The translations under genes and the position numbers were made by a program. Source: Burkholderia catarinensis (GTDB lineage: Bacteria; Pseudomonadota; Gammaproteobacteria; Burkholderiales; Burkholderiaceae). Taken from it: a DNA stretch of 64,000 nucleotides. The notes beneath the pieces were generated by a model, which was not told the origin of the DNA, did not search any database, and saw only the letters and a program-made list of their open reading frames with translations. How positions within the stretch are numbered: position 1 is the stretch's first letter; the number at the start of each line of letters is the position of its first letter. Shown here piece by piece: positions 26,216 to 34,416 of this stretch. Location: positions 62,001-126,000 of the forward strand of contig NZ_MDEQ02000009.1 of the NCBI RefSeq assembly GCF_001883705.2, in the 5' to 3' direction.

Positions 26216-27064
26216 ATGAATGACAGCAAAGTTTGGTTCATCACGGGCTGCTCCGGCGGCTTGGGTCTTCAGCTTGCCGAGGCGGTGCTTTCCGCCGGCC
26301 ACAAACTGGCGGCAACGGCGAGGGACGTGACGCGTCTGGCCAGCCTGGCGGACGCATATGGCGATCGGATTCAAGCGATCCCGCTGAACGTCACCGACCC
26401 GGGCGCGGCGCGCGGCGCCGTCAGCCTGGCGGTGGAGCAATTCGGTCGACTCGACGTGCTGGTGAACAACGCGGGCTACGCCGATCTGGCGTCGATCGAA
26501 GACATCACCGACAAGGCGCTGCACGAGCAGATGGAGGTCAACTTCTTCGGCGTGTGCAATGTCACTCGTGCGGCACTGCCGTTCATGCGTCGGCAACGGG
26601 CCGGCCACATCATTCAGATCTCGTCGGTGGGCGGAAGAGTCGGCGGCCCCGGGCTCGCCGCCTATCAGGCAGCCAAATGGGCGGTGGGCGGTTTCTCCGA
26701 AGTGCTGGCGAAGGAGGTCCGTGATTTCGGCATCCAGGTAACGATCGTCGAGCCGGGATCGATGCGGACCCGTTGGGCCGGTTCGTCGATGACCATTCCG
26801 CCGATCAGCGACGCGTACAAGCCGATCATCGAACCGGTCGCGGCACGGTTGCGCAGCATCGACGGCATGCAACCCGGCGATCCCGCGCGGATTGCCCGGG
26901 CGCTGCTCGGCATTGCCGGATCGCCGACAGCGCCTTTGCGATTGCTGATGGGCAGCGACGCGGTCGCGGTAGCCGGCGCGGCGGCAAGGTTCCGTGCGGA
27001 AGAGGACGCACAATGGCGCGAATTGAGCGAATCCGTTTCGTTTCCGCCGGCGCAGCCCGAATGA
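26216..27064 (+). CDS. short-chain dehydrogenase/reductase
   Basis: Classical SDR oxidoreductase of 282 residues. The NAD(P) motif is WFITGCSGGLGLQLAE (TGxxxGxG type), followed by the NNAG motif LVNNAGYAD, the active-site Ser in IQISSVGGRVG and Tyr-x-x-x-Lys in YQAAKWAVGG. ATG at 26216 has GGGAG before it. Its stop overlaps an in-frame ATG of the DUF3331 gene, so the two are probably co-transcribed. The substrate is unknown. Another SDR of the same type lies at 37548. Confidence 0.88.
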   Translation: MNDSKVWFITGCSGGLGLQLAEAVLSAGHKLAATARDVTRLASLADAYGDRIQAIPLNVTDPGAARGAVSLAVEQFGRLDVLVNNAGYADLASIEDITDKALHEQMEVNFFGVCNVTRAALPFMRRQRAGHIIQISSVGGRVGGPGLAAYQAAKWAVGGFSEVLAKEVRDFGIQVTIVEPGSMRTRWAGSSMTIPPISDAYKPIIEPVAARLRSIDGMQPGDPARIARALLGIAGSPTAPLRLLMGSDAVAVAGAAARFRAEEDAQWRELSESVSFPPAQPE

Positions 27065-27087
27065 AGTCGGCTGCCGGAGACCGACCG

Positions 27088-27510
27088 ATGACCGCGCTAT
27101 CGGAGGGCGATATCGTGGTACGGGTGCTGCTGAACGTTCTCGATCCGTCCGCCGAGCAGCGCCAGGCGTGCACGAAGAAGTGGTCCATCGGGTACCGGCC
27201 GCGCCGTGCAAGCGCGGGTTCGCGCACGGCGAGGCGACCAGTCAACGTCGTGATCGTGAGGCGGATTTCGGTAAGCGCGATCAGCGTCTCGTGGAGCGAC
27301 GCGTGTCTGGGCAAGTCTACCGAGCAGATCTGGAGCAGAGGTTTTGCCGACGGCGCGGCTGTCTGTGCACTGACCGGGCGTTGCATCGACCGCGGCGACC
27401 CGGTGTTTCGCCCTCACGCCGGCGACGCGCGCGTTCCGGCGAGCCGGGCACTCACGATCCTGGCCGCAACCGTCGGGCAGCATCCCGATCCGCTGCTCGC
27501 CGATACCTGA
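27088..27510 (+). CDS. DUF3331 domain protein (second copy)
   Basis: Paralogue of the protein at 15060, 140 residues, function unknown. Matching stretches are SEGDIVVRVLLNVLDPSAEQ, ISVSWSDACLG, EQIW, CALTGRCIDRGDPVFRP and ILAATV. Start 27088 is preceded by GGAGA at good spacing and aligns with the first copy; ATG 27061 overlaps the SDR stop and is an alternative. Two copies within 12 kb, each near a copy of the same regulator box, suggest a role in the local response. Confidence 0.75.
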   Translation: MTALSEGDIVVRVLLNVLDPSAEQRQACTKKWSIGYRPRRASAGSRTARRPVNVVIVRRISVSAISVSWSDACLGKSTEQIWSRGFADGAAVCALTGRCIDRGDPVFRPHAGDARVPASRALTILAATVGQHPDPLLADT

Positions 27511-27553
27511 GCGCGTCGCGCGCGCGTGCAGGACCGTGGGCTGTCGTCTGCGT

Positions 27554-27572
27554 CTATACGAACGTATGCGGC
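27554..27572. promoter_or_regulatory. candidate response-regulator box 3, identical to box 1
   Basis: CTATACGAACGTATGCGGC is identical over 19 bases to the site at 14345 and contains ATAC-GAAC-GTAT. It lies 44 bases after the second DUF3331 gene and about 120 bases before the MFS gene start, where it could act as an activator site for the MFS gene. The surrounding sequences of the two sites do not match, so this is not merely part of a duplicated gene. Confidence 0.52.
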
Positions 27573-27694
27573 GCATCATCGGAACAGTTCATTTCTTCGA
27601 TGGCGGATTGTGCGGATCATATCGCGACGGCCCTGAGCGGCGAGCTTTTCGCGCCGCCGCACGAATCGACCGGAATCTTGAAACAAGGGGAAGC

Positions 27695-28888
27695 ATGATG
27701 GCCGATCCACGCACGATGTCGCCGCGCGTCGCCTCGTTCGTGCTGCTCGGCGCGCTGCTGACGGCATGCGGCTACGGCGCGACATTTCTGCTGTCGATGC
27801 ATTTCCGTGTGGCGGGTGGAAGCGACATCGACACGGGGGCCGCACTGGCCGAAGCGATGATCGGTGCGCTGATCGGCCTGCCGCTGGTCGCGTGGCTTGC
27901 GCACCGGATCGGCGCTGCACGTGCGACCGCGCTGGCGGCGCTGGTCGTCGGCGCAGGCGTCGTCGGCTTCGCGCTGATCGGGCGCACCGGCTCGCTGAGC
28001 GTCGTGCCCGGATTGCTGGTCGGCATCGGTTGGGGCGGGTTCTGCCTCGCGGCGCCGATGATGCTCGCGGAGCGCACGGCAGATATCGAACGTGAGCGCT
28101 GGTTCCTGCGGTTCGGGTCGTTTCAGATGGCCGGCGTCGGAGGCGGTCCGGCCGTTGCGGCACTCGCGATACGCAATTGGCACTGGACGACGGGCGCGGT
28201 GTTCTTCACGGTCGGCGGACTGTGCGCGACGGCTGCGGTGATGCTGGAATGTTTCGGCCGCCTCTCGCCTGCGTCGCACGCCGTTGCGCCGCCGATGCGG
28301 GAACGGTGGGTACGCGAGATGGGCGCGATCGCCCGCACCCATGCGATTTATCCGATCGCGATCATCGCGCTGGGCTCGAGCGTCTTCTCGGGGCTGATGA
28401 CGTTCCAGATGTCGATGGCGCAAGGCGCGGGCGTGAAAGCCGGAACGTTTTTCGGTCTGTATTCCGCCACGGTGGTCGTCATCCGCTGGCTGCTCGGTGC
28501 GGTCGTGATTCAGATCCGCGTCAGCGCGACGACGCAGATCCTGCTCGGCTTCATGTTACTGAGCGTCGCCGTGACGTTCGCCGTGCCGCACAACGCGCTG
28601 CTGCATTCGGCCAGCGCCGTGCTGCTCGGCACCGGGTATGGCCTCGTCTATCCGATCGTTCAGGCGCAGGCCGTCAACAGTGCCGATGCGCGGCACCGGC
28701 ACGCCGTGCTGACGTGGTTCGTGGCGTCGTATTTCGTCGGCGCATTCGGATTCCCCGCGCTCGGCAGCATGGTGCTGGTCAGCATGGGCAAGACGATGCT
28801 GTTGATACTGATCGCTGCATGCGGCCTGGCGGCGCTGCTTCTGTCGATCGTCGAGCACCGCAAGCGGGTATTGCCGGTGGCGTGCTGA
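27695..28888 (+). CDS. MFS transporter (function unknown)
   Basis: Integral membrane protein of 397 residues with about twelve hydrophobic segments and the MFS fold: GALIGLPLVAWLAHRIGAAR after helix 2 and a matching turn in the second half. ATG at 27695 is preceded by AAGGGGAAGC. A palindromic regulator box lies upstream. It converges on the acyltransferase gene at 28978. The distribution of charged residues suits an exporter, but no substrate can be assigned. Confidence 0.8.
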   Translation: MMADPRTMSPRVASFVLLGALLTACGYGATFLLSMHFRVAGGSDIDTGAALAEAMIGALIGLPLVAWLAHRIGAARATALAALVVGAGVVGFALIGRTGSLSVVPGLLVGIGWGGFCLAAPMMLAERTADIERERWFLRFGSFQMAGVGGGPAVAALAIRNWHWTTGAVFFTVGGLCATAAVMLECFGRLSPASHAVAPPMRERWVREMGAIARTHAIYPIAIIALGSSVFSGLMTFQMSMAQGAGVKAGTFFGLYSATVVVIRWLLGAVVIQIRVSATTQILLGFMLLSVAVTFAVPHNALLHSASAVLLGTGYGLVYPIVQAQAVNSADARHRHAVLTWFVASYFVGAFGFPALGSMVLVSMGKTMLLILIAACGLAALLLSIVEHRKRVLPVAC

Positions 28889-28977
28889 ATGCACGCACCG
28901 GTGTTCCGGAATCCGTCTGGCGATGCGACGCGCGCGATGTTCGGCGTCGAGCGCAGACGAGGCGAGCGGCCTGACGG

Positions 28978-30231
28978 TCAGCTCACGGCTTCGTGGAGAA
29001 TCGCGCGGACTTCTTCGAGAAGTCCGGGTATCGCGCCATGGCTCGTATGCGTGAGACGTAGCACGCCATCGATCGTGCACGCGCCGATGACCTGGTCGTC
29101 GGCGAAGCCCGAAGTCACGACGGGGCCCCATAGCGCTTTGAGCGACAAGCCGTCGTACGCGCAAGCAATGGGCTGATTGCCCAGATTCGACACCATGACG
29201 TCGAAGGCAAGCACGGCCGATAGAAACCCGGCCGCATGCTGAACGCTCGGCCGCGCGGACATCGCGGCATCAAGTGCCTTCAGTTCCGCCGCCACGCTCG
29301 CGCGCGCTTGCGACGGTGCAAGATCCTGTTTGATCTTGCGGGCGGCGGTCCAGACATCCGTACCGCGCGGGTGATCGTCGACCGTGATGGTCTGCGTGAT
29401 GTATACGCCGGCAGCGACACGCGCGTCGTCGGAGAGATCGCGCAGGTCGATCGGTGTGACGGTTCTCAACGCGCGTTCGGTCCACGCGCTGGACAGACGC
29501 CGGCCGGCTTCGTGAACGGCCGCGGCAATGGCGCCGTGCACGGTGGTTTGCTCGACACGTGCCCGGACCACGAGCCGGCGGGTGACGTCGGCAGAAAGCG
29601 CAATGGCGTCGACCTGCGGCACTTGCGCGGCGTCCGGACGAAATGGCTTGGGCGCGGGTGCCGGCGATGGGGCCGGCGAGACGGCGGCGTGGTTCAGATC
29701 GGTATCGAGCACGGTCTCCAGCGACGGCACCAACGGCAACGATGCCAGTCGCTCGCCCGACAGCATGCGCAACAGATCGTCGATCAGCGATGCACTGCCC
29801 ATGCCGTCGACCACGGAATGATGTGCAACCAGGATCAGCGTCGAGCTGCATTCGCCTTGCAGCAAGGTCGCGCGCAGCAGCGGCGCCGCGGACCAGTCGA
29901 AGCGCGTGGCGATTTCGCGGGCCGCTTCCGCCCGCCACGAAGTCGGGTCTTGCTCGAGCACGCGCAACGGCACCGCGGCGTCAGCCACGCGATAGAAGCC
30001 TGAATTCTGTTGCGCGTCGGTGGCGATGCAGGTCGACAACAGCGGATGCCGGCGCTGGAGCGCCTGAAAAGCCGCACGCCATGCGTCCGGCGGAAAGCGC
30101 CGGTCGATCTCCGCGACCATCGCGAAATGCGTCGGCCGATTCTGGTCGAGCAGCCAGAACAAATGTTCCGTGCTCCCGAGCGCCCGCACGGGCCGCTGAT
30201 TGTCCTCGATTTCCTGTGATTGATTCCGCAC
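28978..30231 (-). CDS. stand-alone condensation-domain acyltransferase
   Basis: Protein of 417 residues with the chloramphenicol-acetyltransferase-like fold of condensation, wax-ester-synthase and PapA-type acyltransferases. The active-site motif HHxxxDG is intact in LVAHHSVVDGMGSASLIDD (about residues 139-157), and the later FDVMVSNLGN matches the second conserved element. Start is GTG at 30231 with GGGAG before it. There is no adenylation or carrier domain and no NRPS or PKS gene nearby, so it likely acts alone, joining an acyl group to an alcohol or amine. The convergent MFS gene could export the product; that is inference. Confidence 0.8.
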   Translation of the reverse strand: MRNQSQEIEDNQRPVRALGSTEHLFWLLDQNRPTHFAMVAEIDRRFPPDAWRAAFQALQRRHPLLSTCIATDAQQNSGFYRVADAAVPLRVLEQDPTSWRAEAAREIATRFDWSAAPLLRATLLQGECSSTLILVAHHSVVDGMGSASLIDDLLRMLSGERLASLPLVPSLETVLDTDLNHAAVSPAPSPAPAPKPFRPDAAQVPQVDAIALSADVTRRLVVRARVEQTTVHGAIAAAVHEAGRRLSSAWTERALRTVTPIDLRDLSDDARVAAGVYITQTITVDDHPRGTDVWTAARKIKQDLAPSQARASVAAELKALDAAMSARPSVQHAAGFLSAVLAFDVMVSNLGNQPIACAYDGLSLKALWGPVVTSGFADDQVIGACTIDGVLRLTHTSHGAIPGLLEEVRAILHEAVS

Positions 30232-30321
30232 CGCCTGACTCCCGAAGTGATGGTCTGCGTCAACAGAACAATCGAGAAGGGCGCGCTATTCCGCCATGGC
30301 CGGATCGCTCGACATGCCGGA

Positions 30322-30768
30322 CTATTTTTTTCTGTCGTCGGGGCTGTAGGTTACATAGAGCTTGGTATAGCCCGGTGTGTCGAAATGTCCCGTCCATCCC
30401 TTGGGAAGCGTGACGGCCTCGCCGGTCTTCACGAGCATCACCGAACCGTCCGACGACGTCAGCTTCACGCTGCCTGACAGAAAGTACAGGAACTCGTTGT
30501 ACGGCAGCCCGTGCGGCCCCTTGATTTCTTCATGCGACGGCCCGGATCGATAGACGCCGGTCTGGTAAGCGTTGTCGGTCGACGTGAACGTCGCGACGTC
30601 CGCGCTCGTTTCGCCGCTTTGGTCTTTTTTCACGGCGTCGGCGCGATTGAATATCGCACCGGCGAGGTCGGACTTCGACGCCTTGATCGGCTTGATCGTT
30701 TCGGCGTGCGCGTGGACCGAGGTCATGACGCTGAACAACAGCAGCGCTCCGAGGGCGTATCTGGACAT
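30322..30768 (-). CDS. exported cupin-domain protein
   Basis: Secreted protein of 148 residues: a signal peptide ending HAHA, then one cupin barrel with NEFLYFLSGSVKLTSSDG, GEAVTLPKGWTGHFDTPG and a closing strand LYVTYSPDD, of the EutQ/DUF861 kind. Most metal-binding residues of enzymatic cupins are missing or shifted, so a binding role is as likely as catalysis. GGAGAG precedes the start. It lies 90 bases downstream of the acyltransferase start on the same strand, so both may share a promoter in the 30769-31092 region. Confidence 0.78.
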   Translation of the reverse strand: MSRYALGALLLFSVMTSVHAHAETIKPIKASKSDLAGAIFNRADAVKKDQSGETSADVATFTSTDNAYQTGVYRSGPSHEEIKGPHGLPYNEFLYFLSGSVKLTSSDGSVMLVKTGEAVTLPKGWTGHFDTPGYTKLYVTYSPDDRKK

Positions 30769-31092
30769 CGGCTATCTCTCCATGGTTTTTTCGTGGCGGC
30801 GACATAAAGGGTGAACCCGCTGTCGTGGCGCCATTTTGTCGGAAAAACCCGGTTTCGTTTGGCGATTGATCGCAAACGAGACGGCAGATTTGTTTCTCAA
30901 TGTGTATGACACCGGTCTGGATACAGGGCCTTGCAAAAGCCATTTCTCGAGACACACGTCGGATACGTGGTCTGGATTTAATGCATCTCACCGATCGAAT
31001 CAGAACAGGGCGCTCGAGCCGGCTTCGCGAGATCAGCGACCGCCGCGGGCCCGGACAGATTTGTGACAGTCGAATTTATCCAGGAGAACGAC
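30769..31092. other. divergent intergenic region between cupin and DUF4148 genes
   Basis: These 324 bases carry the promoters of the cupin/acyltransferase pair and of the DUF4148 gene. Two short open frames (30836 onward on plus, 30957 leftward on minus) have no coding character. CAGGAG at 31081 is the ribosome binding site of the DUF4148 gene. No further element was recognised. Confidence 0.4.
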
Positions 31093-31338
31093 ATGAAAGT
31101 AAAGACGATCGCTTTGGCTTTCGCGGCGTGCGCCGCCGTTGCAGCCACCACTTCCGCATTTGCAAGCAGCCCCGTCGACACGAGCATCAACGACCATGCC
31201 GTCGGGCAAGCGAGCCAATGGGCGACGGCCGGCAAGTCGCCGAAGGGAAAGACGCGCGCCCAGGTCCGAGCGGAACTGGTGCAGACGCAGAAAGACGGTC
31301 AGCTCGCGGCGCTCGAGAAGCTCTATCGAGGCAGTTGA
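31093..31338 (+). CDS. small exported DUF4148 protein (second copy)
   Basis: Secreted protein of 81 residues with signal peptide MKVKTIALAFAACAAVAATT to AFA and the DUF4148 signature PKGKTRAQVRAELVQTQKDG, ending LEKLYRGS. It pairs with the copy at 17241. CAGGAG lies nine bases before the ATG. Function unknown; the mature protein is about 58 residues and probably periplasmic. It is followed 71 bases later by the Ohr gene. Confidence 0.83.
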   Translation: MKVKTIALAFAACAAVAATTSAFASSPVDTSINDHAVGQASQWATAGKSPKGKTRAQVRAELVQTQKDGQLAALEKLYRGS

Positions 31339-31409
31339 TTGCCTGCTGCCGACGCGAAGCCGATTTTCGGCATCGTCATTCACCCACCCCGTTCAACACG
31401 GTACCGATC

Positions 31410-31826
31410 ATGCACCACGAAACGAAAATTCTGTACACCGGCGAGGTTCGCACCACCGGCGGGCGCGATGGCGCCGCGCATAGCGCGGATGGCCGCCTGG
31501 ATGTGAAGCTCTCCGCGCCCGGCTCGGCCGCGCCCGGCACGAATCCCGAGCAGTTGCTGGCGGCGGGCTGGTCGGCATGCTTCATCGGCGCGATGGGCCT
31601 GGCCGCGCAAAAGCTGAAGGTTTCGCTGCCGCGCGACACGCATGTCGATGCGCAGATCGATCTGGCCATCAACGACGGCGCGTACTTCCTGCAGGCACGG
31701 CTGAACGTCAGCGTGCCGGGCGTCGACGCCGATGTCGCACAGGCGCTGGTCGACGCGGCGCACCAGACGTGTCCGTATTCGAAGGCGACCCGCGGCAACA
31801 TCGACGTGGTCGTCACGGTGGTCTGA
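31410..31826 (+). CDS. ohr: organic hydroperoxide resistance protein (OsmC/Ohr family)
   Basis: Thiol peroxidase of 138 residues that reduces organic and fatty-acid hydroperoxides. Both catalytic cysteines are present, in GWSACFIGAMG (about 60) and HQTCPYSKATRGNIDV (about 124), the second being typical of the Ohr rather than OsmC branch, as is the opening YTGEVRTTGGRDG. Length matches Ohr proteins. No OhrR-type MarR regulator is adjacent, so control may come from the region's sigma factors or two-component system, which is inference. Confidence 0.86.
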   Translation: MHHETKILYTGEVRTTGGRDGAAHSADGRLDVKLSAPGSAAPGTNPEQLLAAGWSACFIGAMGLAAQKLKVSLPRDTHVDAQIDLAINDGAYFLQARLNVSVPGVDADVAQALVDAAHQTCPYSKATRGNIDVVVTVV

Positions 31827-31883
31827 TACGCGTGCGGCACTCGACGCGATCGACGACCCGTTAGCGATTCTCCGGAAGGTGCA

Positions 31884-32729
31884 ATGACCGCATTGACGTG
31901 GTGTGCGATTTTTCTTGCCGCACTGACGGCGATCTCGAGGATGCCGCGCCGGCTGACGCTGATCCTGCTCGCAATCGGCTATGCGATCGCGTTCGCGTCG
32001 CGGCAGTTGCAGCCGATCGCGCTCGTGCCGATCGCACTGCTGGTCGGCACCGGCGTGCTGTTGCAGCGGAATCTGCCGTTCGTCGGCAAGGTTTTGTGCA
32101 ACGTCGTCTTCTGCGTCATTGCGGTCGGTCTGTTTCAGCATTGGCTGCCGGGTTTCGACAATCTCAGGGTGATTCAGGCGGCACGTCTGACGCCGGATGC
32201 AGCGCCCTACACGATGTATCTCAACTTCGACAAGCCGCTGGTCGCGTTCTGGCTGGTCCTGGCGTACCCGTGGGTTCGGCCGGAGAAGTCGCTGTCGACA
32301 CGGGCGATAGCGGTGGTCGTCGCGTGTGCGGCGACATCGGTGGTCTGCTTCTCGATCGCCTGGTGGGCCGGGGTGATTGCGTGGGCGCCGAAGTGGCCGC
32401 ATTTCGCGTGGCTGTGGGTGCTCGACAACTTTCTGCTGGTCGCGTTCGCGGAAGAGGCGTTGTTCCGCGGCTATATCCAGGCGGGCGCGACGCGGTTGAT
32501 GCGCGCGCAACCGAATGCCGGCTGGCTGGCGCTTGTGGCCGGCGCCGTTCTGTTCGGCCTTGCTCATTATCAGGGCGGCGCGCTGCTGGTCCTGCTGGCC
32601 GGCCTGTCCGGCATCGGATACGGGCTCGCCTATCGCGCCGGCGGGCTGCAATCGGCCATGCTCGCGCACTTCGGCGTCAACCTGGTGCAGTTCGGCTTGC
32701 TGACCTATCCATTCATCGCCCGGGCCTGA
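31884..32729 (+). CDS. CPBP-family intramembrane metalloprotease
   Basis: Membrane protein of 281 residues with about eight hydrophobic segments and the CPBP/Abi motifs: EEALFRGYIQAG (about residue 191), LAHYQGGALLVLLAG and AHFGVNLVQF, which supply the glutamates and histidines of the metal site. The family includes the Rce1 CAAX protease; bacterial members cut within the membrane or confer bacteriocin immunity. TCCGGAAGG is the ribosome binding site. It lies between Ohr and the second ECF sigma gene, so processing of the membrane anti-sigma factor is a possible but unproven role. Confidence 0.83.
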   Translation: MTALTWCAIFLAALTAISRMPRRLTLILLAIGYAIAFASRQLQPIALVPIALLVGTGVLLQRNLPFVGKVLCNVVFCVIAVGLFQHWLPGFDNLRVIQAARLTPDAAPYTMYLNFDKPLVAFWLVLAYPWVRPEKSLSTRAIAVVVACAATSVVCFSIAWWAGVIAWAPKWPHFAWLWVLDNFLLVAFAEEALFRGYIQAGATRLMRAQPNAGWLALVAGAVLFGLAHYQGGALLVLLAGLSGIGYGLAYRAGGLQSAMLAHFGVNLVQFGLLTYPFIARA

Positions 32730-32932
32730 GCCAACGCGCTCTCTGGCCGCGAGGACCTGTGATCCGGCAGTTCGGGTAATACGCGACGGCAGATGGAATA
32801 TCTGCGCCGTCCAGCTGTTTACGTGGACTGCGGGGGTGTCGCCCGCTCAATTTCGCCTAAACCCATGGATACACGTCAGATACTGCAGTTCGTCAACGTC
32901 GGCTTGGTTGCACCGCGGGGGGATCGACGTAG

Positions 32933-33481
32933 ATGACCGCAGCCGAACTGTCCGCCATGCTTCCCGCGATGCTGCCGCGTCTGTGGGCATTCGCGCTGCG
33001 AATCTCCGGCGATCGGCACGACGCCGAGGATCTCGTGCAGTGCGCGTGCCTCCGTGCACTCGAACGCGCGCATCAATTGCGACCGGGCACCGCGCCGCTC
33101 AGCTGGATGTTCTCGATCGTGCAATCCACCTGGCTCAACGAGCTCCGCGCACGCAGTGTGCGCCGGCGCTCGGGCATGGACTGGGACGACGACCTGCTCG
33201 AAACCGTCTCCGATCCCTCCGCGCCGACACTGGAACAGCAGGCGCTGGATGCACAGATCGTCAGGGCGGTGCAGCAGTTGCCTGAAGCGCAGCGCGTGGT
33301 CATGTTGCTGGTTGGCGTGGAAGGGCTCAGCTACAGCGAAGCGGCCGAGGCGCTCGACGTACCCATCGGTACGATCATGAGCCGGCTTTCGCGTGCCCGC
33401 CAGGCGATCGGTGCCCTGTTCAGCGATCGAAAGGAGCGAACGGTGACAAGCGCAGCGAACAGTGAGGATCAGGGGGCATGA
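32933..33481 (+). CDS. ECF-type RNA polymerase sigma factor (second copy)
   Basis: Sigma factor of 182 residues with region 2 (MLPRLWAFALRISGDRHDAE, LVQCACLRALERAHQL, WMFSIVQSTWLNELR) and region 4 (LPEAQRVVMLLVGVEGLSYS, VPIGTIMSRLSRARQAIG). A G-rich ribosome binding site precedes ATG 32933. It is a close paralogue of the sigma factor at 16215. The stop overlaps the start of the anti-sigma gene as ATGA, the usual arrangement, so this copy is held inactive by the partner until a signal arrives. Confidence 0.9.
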   Translation: MTAAELSAMLPAMLPRLWAFALRISGDRHDAEDLVQCACLRALERAHQLRPGTAPLSWMFSIVQSTWLNELRARSVRRRSGMDWDDDLLETVSDPSAPTLEQQALDAQIVRAVQQLPEAQRVVMLLVGVEGLSYSEAAEALDVPIGTIMSRLSRARQAIGALFSDRKERTVTSAANSEDQGA

Positions 33482-34416
33482 AAATGGACGACATCCTGCT
33501 CATGGCATACGTGGATGGCGAACTCACGTCGCACCAGCGCGAGGCAGTCGACAGGGCGATTGGAACGTCGGCCGAGATCGCCACGCGGGTTGCCTGGTTC
33601 GAAGCATCGGTGTTGCCCTATCAGCGCGCGTTCCAGCGGCAGGAATGGCCGCCGGTGCCGCAGAGCCTGGTACGCAAGGTCGCCGAAATCGCGCAGGCGT
33701 ACGCCGCGCCTTCGGCGCAGTCCGCGGTCGGCGACGGTCGTCGCGTGGATGCGCCGGCGTCGCAGCCCGACGTACGCGCGCCGTCGTCCGCGCCGGTTCG
33801 CTCGCGCATTCGCATGACGGTGTCGTGGCTCGCGGTCGCCTTCGTCGCGGGTGCGTTCTGCTGCGGCGCCATACTCCACTTCGCGCCGGGTGCGGCTCAA
33901 CGCGGTTTCGCGCCGCAGGGCGCACCGGTAACTGCGCAGACGCAGATGTCCCCGTGGATCATGGCGGCCGTGAATTATCAGCGGCTCTATACACGCGACA
34001 CCGTTGCGTTCGATTCGTCGAATCTCGCTGCCGCAGCGCATACGGTTGAAAACATTCGCCGGGACGACGGGCTGCGGATACGCATTCCGGACCTGCGTTC
34101 GGTCGGGCTGACATTCAAACGCATACAGCGACTGAATTTCAATCACAAACCGCTGGTGCAGATGGTCTATCTGCCCGAAAAAGGCTTGCCCGTGGCGCTG
34201 TGCGTGATGAAGGACGAAAGACCCGACACCGTGCCAGCCCGACAACAAGTCGGCAGCATGGATGTCGTGACCTGGCGCCGGGCCAGGATCACCTATGCGC
34301 TGATTGCCGCGCCCGGAGACGCCGACCTCGGTGCGATCGGCAAGCGGATCGCCGAAAACGGCATGGAAGAAATGCTCGGTCAGCTGCAGCAGGCCGGCCA
34401 GGCGATCGCGAGCTGA
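33478..34416 (+). CDS. membrane anti-sigma factor
   Basis: Single-pass inner-membrane protein of 312 residues. The N-terminal cytoplasmic part starts DDILLMAYVDGELTSHQREA, the usual sigma-binding opening of anti-sigma factors (no HxxxCxxC zinc motif). A Pro/Ala-rich linker leads to one membrane helix (about 113-132), followed by a periplasmic domain of about 180 residues. The overlap with the sigma gene implies equal production. The nearby CPBP protease or another protease could release the sigma factor by cutting it. Confidence 0.85.
   Translation: MKMDDILLMAYVDGELTSHQREAVDRAIGTSAEIATRVAWFEASVLPYQRAFQRQEWPPVPQSLVRKVAEIAQAYAAPSAQSAVGDGRRVDAPASQPDVRAPSSAPVRSRIRMTVSWLAVAFVAGAFCCGAILHFAPGAAQRGFAPQGAPVTAQTQMSPWIMAAVNYQRLYTRDTVAFDSSNLAAAAHTVENIRRDDGLRIRIPDLRSVGLTFKRIQRLNFNHKPLVQMVYLPEKGLPVALCVMKDERPDTVPARQQVGSMDVVTWRRARITYALIAAPGDADLGAIGKRIAENGMEEMLGQLQQAGQAIAS

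Noticed and set aside
25960-26223. 87-codon frame before the SDR gene
   Set aside because: No ribosome binding site, poor codon bias at the start and overlap with the well-supported SDR start.
12900-34416. Equating this region with the low-oxygen-activated (lxa) locus known from B. cenocepacia
   Set aside because: A USP and a BON protein are shared themes, but the dense set of USP and heat-shock genes of that locus is absent here.
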